Positions 34,997 to 38,627 of a DNA stretch of 38,627 bases are shown here, piece by piece. The notes below the pieces were generated by a model. The model searched no databases, had not been told where the DNA came from, and saw only the letters and a program-made list of their open reading frames with translations. Made by a program: the position numbers and the translations under genes. The stretch is from Phialocephala subalpina. Lineage: Eukaryota; Ascomycota; Leotiomycetes; Helotiales; Mollisiaceae. The DNA lies in contig FJOG01000010.1 in assembly GCA_900073065.1 (NCBI GenBank), positions 1,558,995 through 1,597,621 on the forward strand, given 5' to 3'. How positions within the stretch are numbered: position 1 is the stretch's first letter; each line of letters begins with the position of its first letter.

Positions 34997-37900
34997 CTAG
35001 CCTCCGTAGGGAATCTTAATCTCTACAAGCGCATCCAAAAGCCTTTTCCAAACCGCCGTACTCTCTGGGTCCGCGGTCCCCATCGTGAGTGTTGTCCGAT
35101 GTCCAATGACGATCATTGCAGCCCGGGCCCGCGTCAACGCAACATTCATCCGCCGGAGATCTTTTAGAAAGCCTATCTCGTGGTGGGTATTACAACGCAC
35201 AGTTACAAAGACAACGATGTCTGCTTCACGACCTTGGAACCCATCGATACTGGAGACTTCCACATTGGGGAAGTGAGATAGCTTGCTCTTCAAGAGCTCG
35301 ACTTGGCGGCTGTAAGGTGTGAGGACGGCGATGAATGACTGTTTTGGTGTTTGTGTTGCTGGAAGTTTTGGCATTTTGCTACCTTCTGTTGCTTCTGTGC
35401 AGAGCATCTTGCAGACTTCAAGGCAGATTTTCGCCTGTCCCTCGTTGCTTTTTGATTTGCGTCCAAGATCTTCTAGCATCGAGCACTCCACGAATATCAT
35501 TCTTGGCTGTTTTTCGCCAGAAGCAACCGCTTGTCCACTGGCTGTACTTACAGTTGACGGCCATGGAAAATTGGATGCAGATAGAGGCCTAGCGTTGTTT
35601 GAAATGCCGGTACGGAGCTTACTTTCATAGAACTCGTCGGAGCTGAACCTACAGATAGACTCGTGCATGCGGTACTGGGTATCCAACATCACTTTGGCAA
35701 TCGGACTGGAGCTCCTTGTACTGCCATCTTTGGGGTTTGAATCTGTTGATTTCTGTTGTGTGTACAACCTTTCAAAGAGAGAAATATCAAACTGCTGCAG
35801 TACGGCATGTTTCTGAACAGTGGCTCCGAGCTGGACATGGTCACCAACCAAAATGGCTTTCTGACAACCCTTGACGAGAGGGACAAGAGAAGCGGCCTCG
35901 GTTTGTTGGGAAGCCTCATCAATGATAACGGTGTCGAATAACTCTGAACGGAGAAGTCCGAGACCAGCTCCAATACAGGTTGTGAAGATGAGACGACACT
36001 TTTTGATCTGATCCCGAGCCTTGTTCAAGGCAACATGGCTGGTGTAAATCTCCTTCCCGGCCATCGCGTCACAGGTATACTTTTTTAGATCTTCTGCTAC
36101 TTTTCGAACCTGAAGATGAATTAGAAGTCTGTATGTGGAGGGGTGGATTAAAACTCACATCCGTCGAGACACGAAGAGCAATGGAGTGGGCTCTGTCGGG
36201 GCATCCTCCTGTTTTAGTATCTGCCATGTACTTCCTCATGACGTTGTCGACAGCGTTATGAGTGGGCGCCGTTACGAGTATTCTCCTATTTTCCGGAGAT
36301 GATTGAAGTTGTTTGATGATCTCCACAATGGTATAAGTTTTGCCTGTTCCAGGTGGACCCCACAAGCACGTCAATGGATATGAGAGACATGCGTCGACTG
36401 CTGCATTCTGGCTCGCGTTTAGGTTTTTCTTAGCAACATACCCTGTCGGCAGCATGTTGAAGTCGCTGGGGGCATCTGGGTGCGTTCCTAGAATTTGATC
36501 CGAAATGCCGCAGCAACCTTGTAACTGTGTGGCAAGATTGTGAATCGCATCAAACATAGTCTTTGTAGTCACGAAGGAGCCGCAATTGCGAAGCTCCCAG
36601 GAACACTGTTCAACAAACTGTGGTAGTGGATGAAAGCAACGGAATGTTGCCAAACCTGCTTGAGAGGACTCGACGAGTGCATCCATCAAGTATAACTGTG
36701 CTGTGGCAGTGTTAACGGGGAGGCTGGCTGCTGTCAAGCGCACATGATCCGAAGATGCGAGTGTATTTATAGGAGCATCAATCCTGAGTCGACTCTCAAC
36801 TACTGGGTAGCCCCCTGAAGCACCAGAAAGTTTCAAATCCAGCAGCTCCTTCCTGGGGTTCTGCGGCTGGGCTGCCTCGTCAATGTGATCCAAAGCTATT
36901 CCCATGAGATTCCTGACAAAATGCTGGGTTAATGCTGGGATTCTAGGAAGGATTCTCGTGGCCACCGGCTCCAGGCATTCTAGGAGGAGGTCAAGAGCTA
37001 TGTCTACAGATCGAACTGTCAAGGATATGAGCTCTACCAATTCGGCAAAGTCAGTCAGTGACATGGATTGTATCTGAGACAATATAGCTTTGAAGGGTTC
37101 CACAACAAATTCTTGCATCTCATTTGCAGAAAGGATATGAGCTTGCAAAATCTTGGGCCCAGATCTTCGAAGCAGTTCATACACGTCTGGAGGTAGTGCG
37201 GCCCAGGTTTCCATCCGAGCGAAGGTGGCTGACAAAAAAGGCGCCTCTTGGAGGAAGTCTAGCATTGACTGCAACTTCATGGGCGTCTGGTCGGAACCGG
37301 GTTGACGTTCCCTGAGCTGCGTCAGGAGATATTTGAAGCATTGCAGCAGCAACCCCTTCTCGCCCCTTTCCAACAGCCAGCCAAACACATGGATATATTT
37401 CTTTTCCGAGTGCAGGGACATAAATACGGCAAATTCCTTCTCTTTGACGATCTGAATGAGATATTCGGGCTCCTCAGACCAGTCGACGTCACGCAGCTTG
37501 GGGATGCTGTATTCCTTCGCCTCTCTCTCGAATAGGGGCATTACCTCCTTCGTATCAATAAATTCCAGCCAGAGATCGAGGTTTTGCATCGACTTGACGT
37601 CCCTGTTGCTGATGACATAGATTTCCTAGCGTGTTGTCAGCCAATTGTCCATATAATAGGCCCCGTCCAGATTTGAGCTCACGGCACCCAAAACCCCACT
37701 CCTATTGACTCGTCCAATATGTCTCTGCAAACCTCTGCTAAACTTATCCAGAGCAATGCTTGCCCTACAGTCATAATTCAGCCCACTGTCAATTGCGGCC
37801 TGTCGACCTTTCCTCCAGCCACTTATAGTTTCTTGACTTCGGTACCCGCTGTCATTGGAGGGGCTCTTGACGATGTATATCCACGAATTGCTTCGTGTAC

Positions 37901-38627
37901 GTTCGAATAGCTGGAAGACGTTACCGTCGCAGTAGAGGCGATAATTCATCTTGGTCGGCATGGTCAACCGGTGCGAAGTCTGGCCATCTTGGGAGTGTGG
38001 AAAGGCAAAGAGGCGGACCCGGTCATCAACCTGACACTCTTGGCGTCGCTCAATCTTCTGTGGTACATAGATTGCCGAAGTTAGGCGGTCATCCACTCGA
38101 ATCACAATAAGTTTGCGGTGGAATAGCTCAAGTGCCCTGGCAGTTGTGTCAAGGAATGTGGCGAGTCTGTCTTGAGAGGAATCATAAATGCGTTTCCACC
38201 GTAACCCGGGATAGTCGAGCTTAAAGGGGCATAATTCGGAACCTTGGATGAGGTTGGATTGGCATAGCGCATTCATGATCAAACTAGGAACTTCAGCCGA
38301 TGGTGGCAGCTGATTCAAAGTCCAGGCCTTCTCTTCGGCAGCCAGGAGATTGACATCGAAAAGGTGCATAAAATCCATGAGGGCAGTATTGTTCTTCCGA
38401 CACCATCGATATGTCAACTTGACCAGCTCAAATTCAGACATAGCCACGTCGCCACGGCTCAGTAGAAGCTCTATCGCATCAAAACTGTATCCATCGTAGT
38501 TGTGATTGCTATCCTGACGAGCCTGGACCAAACCCTTTGCTGCGTCGTGCAGTACGTCGAGGATAAATGGAGCGGCATTTGGAGGAGGCCGAGGAGGACT
38601 CTCGAGTATAGATGGAACGTTAATACG
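34997..38627 (-). CDS. SF1B helicase of the UPF1/SEN1-like family, 5' end outside window
   Basis: Three exons on the minus strand (38627-37683, 37625-36159, 36109-34997) encode at least 1174 aa. The first is open to the window edge, so the N-terminus is missing. Introns are 57 and 49 nt. The helicase core has Walker A GPPGTGKT (36359-36336), motif II DEAS in VIIDEASQQTEAASL (35920-35909), motif III VGDHVQLGATV, QYRMHES, SSIDGFQGREADIVVF and RRMNVALTRARAAMIVIGH. These are AAA_11 and AAA_12 signatures of ATP-dependent RNA/DNA helicases. Before the core lie about 700 residues: a region with a beta-rich part (about 38100-37700) and a helical region starting EIYVISNRDVKSMQNLDLW. No CCCH or RING finger is visible in the part present. 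A UPF1, SEN1 or NFX1/ZNFX1-like identity cannot be decided from this portion. The 3' end borders the AT-rich island directly. Confidence 0.92.

Overview
The window comes from a filamentous ascomycete, plausibly a Leotiomycete or a relative, though the class is inference. Its genes are split by many short introns (mostly 45-75 nt) with GTRNGT-like donors, CTRAY branch points and YAG acceptors. The gene families are typically fungal: hybrid histidine kinase, Zn(II)2Cys6 regulator, UGA4-type and DAL5-type transporters. An AT-rich island carries the C-to-T decay pattern expected from repeat-induced point mutation (RIP). I rebuilt exon structures by hand from splice signals and reading-frame continuity, and every complete model closes in frame.

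Layout. (1) 199-4265 (+): a 1258-aa protein of unknown function with a polyproline centre and what look like two copies of one C-terminal domain. (2) 4266-7198: no supported gene; probably holds the promoter and a 5'UTR intron of the next gene. (3) 7199-10937 (+): a 7-exon, 1130-aa multi-PAS hybrid histidine kinase. (4) 11106-27238: a block of nitrogen or amino-acid catabolism genes. These are a UGA4-type amino-acid/GABA permease (-), a FAD-dependent sarcosine/pipecolate-type oxidase (-), a Zn(II)2Cys6 regulator (+), a DAL5-type MFS permease (-), an ATP-dependent 5-oxoprolinase (+) and a small ABM-fold protein (+). (5) 27239-34996: an AT-rich, gene-poor island. It holds a 768-codon frame broken only by TAA/TAG stops, a decayed C2H2 zinc-finger gene, a 117-bp TA-flanked MITE and a helically phased CCTGAGC minisatellite. 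(6) 34997-38627 (-): the 3' part of an SF1B (UPF1/SEN1-like) helicase gene that runs off the right edge.

How the genes may work together (inference). The two transporters could import amino acids, small peptides or ureido compounds. The oxidase would deaminate or demethylate a secondary amine or imino acid. The 5-oxoprolinase would turn pyroglutamate into glutamate, and the zinc-cluster protein between them could be the local regulator. HGATAR sites, the target of AreA/NIT2 nitrogen regulators, occur upstream of the permease, the MFS gene (five in 43 bp), the regulator and the oxoprolinase. Shared nitrogen control is therefore a testable idea. The substrate of the block cannot be read from the sequence.
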